Positions 9,905-18,665 of a stretch of 27,939 nucleotides of DNA are shown here, in pieces. The translations under genes were made by a program, and so were the position numbers. A model generated the notes under the pieces. It ran no database searches and was not told where the DNA came from. It was given only the letters and a program-made list of their open reading frames with translations. Each line of letters begins with the position of its first letter. Position 1 is the first letter of the stretch. Source of the DNA: Phaeoceros laevis (taxonomy: Eukaryota; Anthocerotophyta; Anthocerotopsida; Notothyladales). Location: the NCBI GenBank assembly GCA_049999765.1, contig JBNGIQ010006736.1:1-27939 (forward strand), in the 5' to 3' direction.

Positions 9905-10561
9905 GACAAAGAATTCTCTATGTTTCAATATCCTGTTCCCCAAGCATATACTTTTGTCTTTGCTTGTCCCGGAAGAATTCACTAGTGGGGTATGTCTACA
10001 CTCGAAACATTCAGCGTTTCAGCCTTATGTTACTAAAAGAAAGTTTGGCCGTGGAAAGACCCGTCACCCGTAGGATGCACGTGAAAGCACGTGGAGATTG
10101 GATTGTCTGCTTTGTGAACAAGGACAAGGACAGTGTTTGTTCGGTGGTCGCCAGTGCATTGCACACTAAATTATTCAGAGAGTACTACGGAGCACATGAT
10201 TGATTATGACAAGCCAGCTCGGTATTGCTGTCGGGTAGTGGAAAGGCTAGAGAACACTCGCACAAAGGTGGGATTGGCTGATGAGGTTAGAAGTCTGCTA
10301 AGGACACGAGTTTGACACTGTAAGGTCAGGTCACAACATCGTGAACGATAATCTGCGGCACTTTTTACCATGTGCCATCACAACCACGGTCCAAAGCAAG
10401 ATCACAACTACAGTAGCACCAATTCTGCGCTCGACAAGAACATTGGTACAAACGTCCAAGCCCACCAAGCTCAAACATAGACATACAGTTGCTAGAGTCA
10501 CTAGTTCGTACAATTATTTTGGTACAGTTACAAATGCAGCTGACGGTGTCTACTGGAGCTG
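9905..10561. other. Convergent 3' region between the unknown gene and DeSI
   Basis: 657 bases between facing stop codons. Short open frames on both strands (for example 9964-10203 plus, 10331-10513 minus) show no domain. On the minus strand TGTAA at 10528-10532 lies about 30 bases past the DeSI stop and could be its poly(A) signal. Confidence 0.5.
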
Positions 10562-11737
10562 TTATAGCCTTGTTTTAAACGATGGGTCACCCCAAAAGGA
10601 GGGGCTGCTTCTGTCAGACCTGTCAGCCGTTCTCATGTCTCCATTACTCTCCCTTCTTGATGAAGGCTCAGAAATTGAGCTAGAGGCTCTAGGTGAAAAT
10701 CTGAATCTGGATGAATTGGATCCACCAGAATTGCTCCTTGGGAGTGAACCTAGGAGGCGTGAGCTACTGCCATCCGGTGAATCAGGGATCACAGCCGAGT
10801 TTTGCAGATTACCCATGATGAACTTCAGAGCAACTCTGCCTGCTGAAACAATTTCAGTCTTGGCTTGTCTCAACTGCACAAGATGACACAGAATTAGTGA
10901 GCCAAACAAAAGGGATGACATAAGCCCAGCCTTTCACAGAGCAATATGCAGTGTCTGGTTTCCGTGACTGCCATCGGCGGTTGATACCTTATCCATGGTG
11001 TTTGCTGCAGCCTCAACAGCAGCGTCACCAGCAGTTGCAAACCGGTTCACCCAAGCTGCAACCACCGGAGGCAACTTCCATCAGGTGAAACTACAGCCTT
11101 TGAGATAAACCAACTGACAAGCAGTCCCACGTTACAGATCAAAACACCTCAAGCACAGGACATGTAGAACTTACCGGGTGGCTTTGGGGCTCCCAGTTTT
11201 TCCAGAAATTCTTCGCAAAAATGATTGCAATTCCTGGACAGCAGATCATATGTGTAACCTGGCCAATCTCTACTAAGCTCATTCAGAACCTGCTTCACTT
11301 GAGCTGGAGATAATTTTGTCGATCCAAGAGGGACAGTCTCCCTGTAAGTGTACATAGGGTTCATCTTCGGGGGACAGCTGAAGACTCCGGTACCAGTGTC
11401 ACAGTACCCAAACGACCACTCCTCTTCATAAACCTAGAGTCATGGGACATTGCCATTAGGTCGCAAGACGGGGTCTTTAAATTTCGACACTCCGAGCAAA
11501 TCTAGCAGCACACTCCCAGCGGAGAACACCCACATCAGTATATATCCACAGACTCGCTAGGTTATGGCTAATAAACGTGCGTGCCAGGGTCCATACCTGC
11601 ACAGCGCCGTGGAATATGCCACCAAATGCCAATCCGTCCCGCATAAGTTTATTCAGTTGCACTATGGCAGAGTTCGCTCTGACGGACATGCTATTCGTCA
11701 CATCATAGACGTGTAACAGTACCGGTGCTTCCACCAT
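10562..11737 (-). CDS. DESI: PPPDE/DeSI-type deSUMOylating (deubiquitinating-like) isopeptidase (4 exons)
   Basis: Papain-like cysteine isopeptidase of the PPPDE superfamily; characterised members remove SUMO or ubiquitin. Exons in transcript order: 11597-11737, 11175-11433, 10988-11055, 10562-10873; total 259 residues. The catalytic pair is His43 in GGIFHGAVQV and Cys116 in SRNCNHFCEEFL, spaced as in DeSI-1 (His38, Cys108). Other family blocks are the N-terminal VLLHVYDVTN, VYEEEWSFGYCDTGTGVF and LSRDWPGYTYDLLSRNCNHF. After the domain, PPAWVNRFATAGDAAVEAAA and a helical segment lead to a C-terminal tail of about 80 residues rich in Ser and Arg, predicted disordered. Splices GTATGG/CTAG, GTAAGT/GCAG and GTATCA/GCAG all keep frame. 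The ATG at 11737 sits just ahead of the domain; the frame extends upstream to 11989, but that part looks like 5' UTR. Divergent from cytidine deaminase. Confidence 0.93.
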
Positions 11738-12718
11738 TGTGTCCCTTCCTTTGTTTTGCAAGCAGCTGAGGGCGAGGTTCTCTGACTTGGCTTGGCTCCT
11801 TCCCCTTCCTCTCAAGGTCAGAAACATGCCCAATGTGTGGTGACCTTGGACGCCCTCCGAGCGAACACAGTTACCACGACGACGGACAACCTTCCAAAAC
11901 AAATCCTCATATTGCAAAAGGGCTACACACACCGAAAAGTTTCCAGCTATGCCTGCTCCGCCTAAAAGCAAGACTTCAAATACCAGCACACAGGCTCTCT
12001 AACTGCCAATTACCCCAGGGCAGAGACCGAAGAAAATAACGGTGCTAATCCTGCCTGGAACCCCTGCACCACCACCTGCAACGCGCATTTCCCTGAAATT
12101 TTCAAGATCATACAGTGGCAAACCTCCCGCGGCTGAAGTCAGGACAACAGTGCGTAATGACAGCCATGCTCTTCCATTTCACCATCACTCTGCTTGGAAA
12201 AACGACTGGACGGAAAAGAGCGGCGCTTATGCAATCTCATCCGCAGATCAATGTCGGCACCGGCCGCTTCCGCTACTCCTGCCTCCTTAAATCTCCGCCG
12301 CGCCAATGCTCAGAGCAGCTACCGAGGCAGCAGCGGGCACCTCACAACCACTCCAAACAGAACCGGATCCAGCCGCCTGGATCTATCAGCAGAGTTGGCC
12401 GCTACCAGTGAGGAATGACCATCTTCGAGCGCCGGAAGAGGGGCCTAACAGGCAAGGAAAGCGTGTGCGAGCCTCGCCCCAGAGGACTTCTGTCAGACGC
12501 AAAAAGGAATGAACAGCAGGCGGAATGCGCTTGCAATGGTGGGGCAGCGGGAACGATCTCCAGCAGCGTTTTAAGTAGTCGTAAGGCAACAGGGAGGACG
12601 GCAGATGCAGGCAATCCGAACATGGCACGCGTTTCTTCCCTAGTAGTAACTGTGATCAAGATGCAAGGTTTGGACAAATCATTCAAACTTTGGATTTGTC
12701 CGATAATTACTGAGCACC
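11738..12718. other. Divergent region between DeSI and cytidine deaminase
   Basis: 981 bases between two starts pointing apart. It is GC-rich and holds several overlapping frames of 60-130 codons (plus 12194-12418 and 12415-12801, minus 12402-12686). One, from an ATG at 12251, would give a Ser/Ala-rich 56-residue peptide. None has a domain or a splice path that I can support. I treat the stretch as 5' UTRs and promoters, with an unrecognised small gene not excluded. Confidence 0.4.
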
Positions 12719-13797
12719 ATGTCCTCTCTACGGGCCGACACGCGTGTTGTGCCGGCTGCCATAGCGCAGCAGCAGCAGGAAGTGGTGCCGTTTGTACTTG
12801 AGGCGGACGAGATGGCGCGGCTTCAGGCCTCGTCAGGACTGCCGCTGGAGCTCTTTCTGGCCAGCCTGGTGAAGCCGACGCTGGCTATGGCCAGGGTTCC
12901 CATCTCCGGCTTCTCTGTAGGTGCCGTCGGGCTGGGAAGCAGCGGCCGCGTGTACCGGGGCGTCACTTTGGAGTTCCCGGGCCTACCGCTGCAGCATTCT
13001 GTGCACTCGGAGCAGTGCCTAGTTGCGAACGCCGGGCAGCATGGCGAGGAGCGGCTGCGCTTCATCGCAGTGTCCGCAACCCCATGCGGCCATTGCCGCC
13101 AGTTTTTGCAAGAACTGCGAGGAGCGGGTGAAATGCTGCTGGTCATTGTGGATTCGGAGGTAGAGATGCACCAGCTGCCGCAGCTGCTGCCTCGCAGATT
13201 CGGCCCCGACGACCTGCTGGCAAAAGGTTTCCCTCTCCTGGAACCGCATGCACACAATCTGTTCCTGCTGGATGACAGCAGGTTGCCCTTATCAGTCACG
13301 GCCGAGAGGTTCGTGCTAGGCGTTCCCTGCAAAGCCTCCAGCGGCGTCACCTCCTTGGCAGCAGGGGCGTCCGATGGGCTTAGGAATGTGTCCAATTTAG
13401 AGGAAGCAGCAAGGCAGCCCGGAAGCCACCAGGTCTGGACCTTACGGAGCTCAAGGCAGCAGCGCTCAAGGGTGCAGCCTCCGCTTACGCTCCCTACAGC
13501 GGCTGCCCCTCGGCAGTGTCCCTAGCTACCACCACGGGAAGGCTCTTCTGTGGCTCTTTCATGGAATCTGCGGCTTACAATTCCAGTTTGGCTCCTTTAC
13601 AGTGTGCTCTCATCGCGTTTGTCACGCAAGAGGGTGGCAGCTATCAGGACATCGTCCAGGCGGTGCTGGTGGAGACTGTAGGTGCAAAAGTGCAGCACGC
13701 AGCCACCATTGAGCTTGCCTTGGAGAAAATTGCTCCGAGATGCCCCTTTTATGTGTTCCAGGCTCAATGTGGGGGTGCGGTGCGTAGCTCACTCTAA
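12719..13797 (+). CDS. CDA: Cytidine deaminase, plant-type two-domain (2 exons)
   Basis: Zinc enzyme that turns cytidine or deoxycytidine into uridine or deoxyuridine for pyrimidine salvage. Exons 12719-13308 and 13401-13797 give 328 residues; Arabidopsis CDA1 has 301. The catalytic domain shows ISGFSVGAVGLGSSGRVYRG, then HSE at residues 96-98 (zinc ligand H96, proton shuttle E98) and PCGHC at 122-126 (zinc ligands C123, C126). RRFGPDDLL is the usual inter-domain block. The second, non-catalytic domain has AYAPYSGCPSAVSL and MESAAYNSSLAPLQ. Between the domains the frame changes. A 92-base intron (AG|GTTCGT to TTTAG) restores it, joining TAER to GSSKAARKPPGLDL; a frameshift is the alternative. 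Ser97 replaces the usual Ala of the HAE/CAE motif. The start ACC ATG has good context. The C-terminal tail GGAVRSSL is longer than usual. Confidence 0.88.
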
Positions 13798-14227
13798 TCT
13801 TGACACTGCAAAAGGAGCAAGAAGTACAGGGCACAGATATGTAGCATCGCGGACATCGGATTTGTTGCTCAATTGGGCAAACCCCCAGAATACTAGTCTG
13901 GAAACTGGTCTACAAGTATACCCTCACTACCTATATATTCAGCAGCCTTAAGTGGACAGATCTAGCACAACCAGTGCTCTAATTAACGATGAGTGCAGCG
14001 CAGGGAAATGGCAGGCAAGCTTTCGTAGATCGTGCCCGACATGGATGGAGAGGACCAGGGAGAGGACTTTGGACCTCGTTTATCATATGCAATCATACAT
14101 GAGACAAGCTAAGAACCGAACGTGGATGGACCGTAGAAATGCACGAAATGGTTGAATAAATCTTTCAGCAAATCAGTATCTCCTTGGCAGGCAAGGGATG
14201 TCGTCACAACTCACCACTGGTGGATGG
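13798..14227. other. Intergenic: cytidine deaminase 3' region
   Basis: 430 bases with no recognisable gene. The word CTTGCCTGCCA occurs twice on the minus strand (about 14012-14022 and 14183-14193), which may be chance. Confidence 0.45.
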
Positions 14228-14671
14228 TCAGGACTCAAGACTCTTTTGGCAGCCTCTATTCAGGAACTCTTTCCTTACTTTGAAGAGCATGGCTGAGACA
14301 AGGTACATGGCAAGGAGCACTATTATATCGACGATGAGCTTGCCTAGGGTCCCCTGCAGAGCACAGTGAACAGATGTGGGGCAAGGTATGCTAAGGTTGC
14401 CATTACGTAGGGCAGTAGAATACCGGTAGGGTGCTGGGATGAACAGGACACGCTGAAGCATGAACATCTCATGAGCTTGCCAACTTGCTGTCTGCATCAT
14501 TGAAAGAGGAACCTGGTCGAACAAATCCATATCATCAGTCACCGGAGGGTACACATAAGAAGCGAAACGGGTTTTGGCAGAGCGGAGTAAGTCGTTTCGG
14601 AATACTACTGTAGATTCTGCTATAACCAGGATTGTATTCACAAACACTGACTTGCTAGCTGGTTTTGTCAA
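14228..14671 (-). other. Open frame with a possible membrane-spanning exon, unidentified
   Basis: This minus-strand frame is open for 147 codons. The convincing part is 14279-14353: it is preceded by CTCTGCAG, followed by GTAAGG, is 75 bases long, and encodes GTLGKLIVDIIVLLAMYLV plus SAMLFK, a clear transmembrane helix with a basic end. A second hydrophobic stretch in another frame (QLGFRILIALLILMCGCMI, about 14772-14835) lies upstream. Together they hint at a multi-exon membrane protein on the minus strand, but I cannot join the pieces or name a family. Chance hydrophobic frames remain possible. Confidence 0.3.
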
Positions 14672-15239
14672 ATTTAGCTCTCCTTCATATGTGCAACCTA
14701 TCCAAATTGTGACAATGATATGAGTTCCTGTGGTAAGGAAGTTCTGTGGTCGGGTGGTTGAAGATTAGGCTTATCATACAACCACACATGAGGATAAGAA
14801 GAGCTATGAGAATTCGAAATCCAAGCTGAAGATCATCAACAAGATTCAGGTACCCTCCTGGCTACTAACCATGTTGAGTTGGTTTTGGGTTATGTACTAA
14901 CTATCGTCATGTGATGTTACTGCCAATCACGATGATGGAAGACCAGTAGCTTGAACCTACCAGTAGTTCAGCATATGTCGAATAGCATTCAGGTAGTCTA
15001 AATATTAGAACACATCTAAATTCGAAGTAAGGAACCTGCTCAACATCAGTTCTGTTAAGTTGGATTTACCTTTGGAGCTGTTGGCTCTTTACATGATTTC
15101 CCAAGCTAGCTAGTTCTTGTGAATTTGCAAAATTATTTTTGAAGTTAATTGAATTCAACCATCACCAAGTTCTGAGAATGTCCTTCAATTTTGGGAGATG
15201 TCAACTTGGCGTGTCCAGAATCTAGATTCCAGAAGATGG
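14672..15239. other. AT-rich region without a recognisable gene
   Basis: Apart from the hydrophobic minus-strand stretch noted with the preceding entry, I see no gene, repeat or RNA in this 570-base, AT-rich stretch. Confidence 0.4.
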
Positions 15240-15264
15240 TATGTAAGTACTGTGAAGGCAGCCC

Positions 15265-15321
15265 TAGGCTAGGAATCGAACCCAGGTTCGGTGTAAAGCG
15301 CTTTTGCAAAGCGCGTGTTTT
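15265..15321 (-). other. tRNA-like fragment (B box and anticodon-like stem), not a complete tRNA
   Basis: On the minus strand GGTTCGATTCC matches the RNA polymerase III B box (tRNA T arm), with stem CTGGG/CCTAG around the loop TTCGATT. About a dozen bases upstream, GCGCT-TTGCAAA-AGCGC folds as a 5-bp stem with a 7-base loop and GCA at the anticodon position. A normal A box/D arm and a matching 5' acceptor strand are absent, and the variable region is too long. A decayed tRNA or a tRNA-derived SINE remnant is likely. Confidence 0.4.
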
Positions 15322-15355
15322 GAATAGAAGTGGTAGATCGTTAAAAGAATGTGTA

Positions 15356-15387
15356 GAGGTGCCAGGTGTGTAGAGTCCTGGCACCTC
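15356..15387. repeat. Perfect 11-bp inverted repeat (hairpin)
   Basis: GAGGTGCCAGG, a 10-base loop, then CCTGGCACCTC with no mismatch. It lies 35 bases from the tRNA-like fragment, so the two may belong to one small element. Confidence 0.7.
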
Positions 15388-15492
15388 CTGCTCCACCTGG
15401 CTGCCATCGTCCAGAGGCACGGACTACTTAGCAGTTTGCCTGGGTCTGTACCTCTTGGTGTTTTCGCAACTTTAGGCCAAGGGTATGAGACC

Positions 15493-15584
15493 AAGGGCGG
15501 ATTTGTGCGCATCTTGATTGGCAGAAGGTTTAGAGGAAGGGCGGATTTGTGCGCATCCTGATTGGCAGAAGGTTTAGAGGAAGG
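15493..15584. repeat. Tandem repeat, 44-base unit, two copies
   Basis: The unit begins AAGGGCGGATTTGTGCGCAT. Copies lie at 15493-15536 and 15537-15580 with a single T/C difference, followed by the first four bases of a third. No coding frame is associated with it. Confidence 0.9.
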
Positions 15585-15606
15585 TATCCAGCAGTTGTCT
15601 TAGGTG

Positions 15607-15749
15607 CTTTTGTGAGATTTGCTCTGACGAGCTTGTACGCTTTTGAGTGGTTTTTAAGGGGATCTTACTTTTGTGAGCTTTGCTGTGACGAGCTTGTACG
15701 CTTTTGGTCACAGCTTGTACGCTTTTGAGTGGTTTTTAAGGGGATCTTA
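15607..15749. repeat. Tandem repeat, 61-base unit, two copies; second copy has an internal duplication
   Basis: The unit begins CTTTTGTGAG and ends in GGTTTTTAAGGGGATCTTA. Copy 1 is 15607-15667 and copy 2 is 15668-15749. Copy 2 is about 21 bases longer because the word GCTTGTACGCTTTTG is repeated inside it. It lies 23 bases after the 44-base repeat, so two unrelated units are stacked. Confidence 0.88.
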
Positions 15750-17426
15750 TTGGCGGTATGTTGTTGTCGAAGCCTGATGGCTTCTTGCGTCTTGACTGAC
15801 TTCCATCGAGGAGCTTGTCTCCAGAATTCGTGTGTCCAGAATTCGCTTTCTTGTCGTTAAGGACCGTAAGGCCATCACTTGAGTGTATGAACGAAACGGA
15901 ATGCTGCCGCCCCTGAGGCAGGGCGAAGTGGAATGCGTGGTTAACTGTGCCCGACGTGCGGTTGCTTAAGATAGCGCTTGTGAGAAGGACGGGCTGCACG
16001 CATTTTGTGGAAGAGGCGGTGCTTTGAGTGAGGTCAAGTGAGGCACCGAGGCAAACGTGAAAGAGAGAGGAATTTGCATTCGCCATAGCATTGGCACAAT
16101 CTGACGAGGGCTGACCGGCCCGTTTGCTTCAGCTAACAAGGGCGTGCAATGCAAATCGTGACCTGACAGGACCGCAGCGTATAAAATCCAAACTGAACGC
16201 ACAAGTAGTTTATATGACTGTCCCTAAAAGCAATAACAGTGAGGCAGTTAGTAGTCTACCATTAGTAATCATGAAGCCTGCTTTCTAAGTTTCTAGGGCA
16301 AGTCGGTTAGGTCAGATGCTGATTCGGAGAGATCGCCTCGATTTTGCACGCAGGCACGATGGGTTCGGCGGAAGCCGGTGACACTTGGTCCCTGAGATTC
16401 TGAATCGTTTGGTAGAAGCGGCTGCTGGCGCTTTTGCTTTGGGCTATGTTCTTTTGCCATTCTGGCGGCAGATGCGAGGTTGGCAGCCGGCAAAACTGGA
16501 GCAATTTTTTTCTCCATCTTCTTAGTCATGGCTCCCTGGCATGATCTGATCTCAGCTGATCCTTCGTGTGTGCCGGTAGCATTCCAGAAATCATTCGTTA
16601 TGGGGCCTGGTGGTGCTTTGCCTCTCTCGTTCTCTGTTACGCGTGAACCCTAAATTTCTCTTTCTGCATTTGACATGCAAGTGGCGGACTTTAGGCACTA
16701 CCAGTTCTGTCGTCTCTTGATGTTAGCACTTGTCATTTTTCCTCAAATGGCGTGCTGCAAGGGTCCTCTATGAGTCTAACAGTAGTCCACGAGTCCATGG
16801 TGGACTGTCTGCCGCAGAGGACCCAAACTAAGGCTGGCTAGAAGATGGTGGTCTATGTTTCTAGTCATCCTCCATCATATATGTCAGCGACATGTATATG
16901 CTCCAGTGTAGGTTTCCATGGCCATCGTTGAGTCTTTCACTGGTCTGTGCAGCAGATCGCCGAAATTGAACCCGGCCAGAAGAAGAAGAAGAAAAAGAAC
17001 ATGCTTTATAACGTGCTTGTTGGGTCCAAAAGGTCCACACGCTGCGATTGAGATGGTCGCTGTGGTACTGCGAGAAGGTGATGGTCTCTGTTTCTGAGTG
17101 CGTTCCATCGTACACATCGGACTCACTGATCTGTGTGGTGCCGCCATATGTATCACATGCACGTTTGATCGCTTTGAGAACTTTAGGTTGCACCGAAAAC
17201 AATGAAGGGTTGGTTTTTTGAAGGTAGATCAGGTTGGCCAAGCTGTTGGGAATTTGATGTGCATTCTGCCGATCCCGAGACCGTCTCTTATCCGAAGTAA
17301 CCTCTTTGCGTTTCCACTCTCATCCTTCTTCATGAATACCACTGTGCGGTGTTTTGATAGGCTTGAGAATTAGACTGAGATGAGCGTCTTGCAATGGCAA
17401 GTAGTCCATGTGCCAAACCATTTTGG
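15750..17426. other. Gene-poor region with unassigned minus-strand frames
   Basis: Minus-strand frames at 15736-16086, 16293-16529 and 16861-17241 (116, 78 and 126 codons) line up on the same strand as the HIBCH gene upstream. The last contains a run of Ser codons from a GAA/AGA microsatellite (plus strand about 16978-16998). None shows a domain or a clear splice path. They could be chance frames, a decayed gene or a lineage-specific gene. Confidence 0.35.
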
Positions 17427-18665
17427 TCAGAGGCGTGAATGATATCTCTGAGTACCACTGGACGGTGGTTCCCGTTCTTCCACCGGCAGTTCCAAGTCCT
17501 TGTCTAATGGGGCGAAAAAGGCATTCACATCTGCATCACTTACTTCTGCTAATGTACCTGGCTTCCACTTGGGTGCGTTATCCTTGTCAACCAGAATGGC
17601 TCTGCAGCCCTCGTAAAAATCGGGTGATAGGTCAGCCATCATGAATCTTACGCTAAGGCGGAACTCGTAGACCAGGCATTGATACAATGACTGGTTCCTC
17701 CCTTGCCGAACCGACCTCAAGGTAACCTTGAGACTTGTAGGAGACGCCCTCTTCAGGTTGGAGATGGTGGTCTGGTACCACTCGTCTTGGCTGTTTACCT
17801 TGGCCTCTGATTCCAGTGCTGCCACGATCTCCTCCACAGTCCGCCTGGAAAAGCACCTGTCGATGGCCGCCCGCCTGTGCTTCTGCCAAGGGCTTTTCTC
17901 GCCGATGTAGACCGCATCACAGAACTCATCAATGGCAGTGCCTAACACTTCCGGAGCACCGTTCTGCAAGTTGCTAAGGCGCTGCTCCAGCCACGGCAAG
18001 CGCTGCGTGGGCACGAAGTGTGTGGCAAGGCCGCAGTGCAGCAAATCCGCCCCATCCAGCCTGTCCCCGGTGAGGCCGAGGTACTCCCCGAAGTTCCCGG
18101 GAAGCCGGCTCAGAAAGTGCGAAGCTCCCACATCCGGGTGCAGCCCCAGCGCCGTTTCCGGCATGGCGAACACAGTCTTCTCCGTGGCCACCCGGAAGCG
18201 GCCGTGCATTGACAGGCCGTTGCCGCCTCCCATCACGATTCCCTGCAGCAGCGCCACATGCGGCTTCTTGAAGGTCCCGATGAGGTAATTCAGCATGTAC
18301 TCGTCCCGGAAGAATTGCACAGCCTTCTCCTGCTCTCCTTGCTTCCCCCAGGTGTAGCAGGCAGCCACATCCCCACCCGCGCAGAAAGCCCTACCGTTGC
18401 CCTTCAGCACTACCAGCTGCACCCCGCGATCCTTCTCCCAGCTCTCATAGAGCTCACGCAACCGGACCACCATGGTGCCATTGACTGCATTCAGCTTGCG
18501 CGGCCGGTTCAGGATGGCCGTCCGAGACGCAGCTCCTTCCTCCACGATCACCTCCGGCTCCTCAGCTTGCGACGCCATGCCTGACCACGCCAATCGTGGC
18601 GAAGCCCTCCCGATCGTGGACTGAGCAGACCTAGCTCCCACTAGCGCCCGTCCCAGCCGGAGCAT
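17427..18665 (-). CDS. HIBCH: 3-Hydroxyisobutyryl-CoA hydrolase (enoyl-CoA hydratase/isomerase family), intronless
   Basis: Valine catabolism: hydrolyses 3-hydroxyisobutyryl-CoA, usually in mitochondria (plants also have peroxisomal CHY1). 412 residues in a single exon. Crotonase-fold signatures are RTAILNRPRKLNAVNG, the oxyanion-hole block GNGRAFCAGGDV, GIVMGGGNGLSMHGRFRVAT, and FAMPETALGLHPDVGASHFL with the catalytic Glu and Asp of HIBCH. The C-terminal half has PTSLKVTLRSVRQG and CRAILVDKDNAPKWKP, which distinguish it from plain enoyl-CoA hydratases. From the chosen ATG, MLRLGRALVGARSAQSTIGR is a plausible mitochondrial targeting peptide. An upstream in-frame ATG at 18812 (MQQLTRRLQSLNRHVHLRKK) would add 49 basic residues; its start context is weaker (C rather than G at -3). 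GC-rich, and lacking introns unlike most neighbours. Confidence 0.93.
   Translation of the reverse strand: MLRLGRALVGARSAQSTIGRASPRLAWSGMASQAEEPEVIVEEGAASRTAILNRPRKLNAVNGTMVVRLRELYESWEKDRGVQLVVLKGNGRAFCAGGDVAACYTWGKQGEQEKAVQFFRDEYMLNYLIGTFKKPHVALLQGIVMGGGNGLSMHGRFRVATEKTVFAMPETALGLHPDVGASHFLSRLPGNFGEYLGLTGDRLDGADLLHCGLATHFVPTQRLPWLEQRLSNLQNGAPEVLGTAIDEFCDAVYIGEKSPWQKHRRAAIDRCFSRRTVEEIVAALESEAKVNSQDEWYQTTISNLKRASPTSLKVTLRSVRQGRNQSLYQCLVYEFRLSVRFMMADLSPDFYEGCRAILVDKDNAPKWKPGTLAEVSDADVNAFFAPLDKDLELPVEEREPPSSGTQRYHSRL

Noticed and set aside
13309-13383. A shorter 75-base intron in cytidine deaminase ending at the AG at 13382-13383
   Set aside because: Its length is a multiple of three, so it would not correct the frame change between the two domains.
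12823-13395. Minus-strand frame of 190 codons opposite cytidine deaminase
   Set aside because: Low-complexity antisense shadow; the plus strand has the zinc motifs.
15265-15345. A complete tRNA-Cys gene
   Set aside because: The anticodon-like arm and T arm are present, but there is no D arm/A box, no 5' acceptor strand and the variable region is too long.
17932-18584. Plus-strand frames opposite HIBCH
   Set aside because: Shadows of the crotonase-family gene on the other strand.
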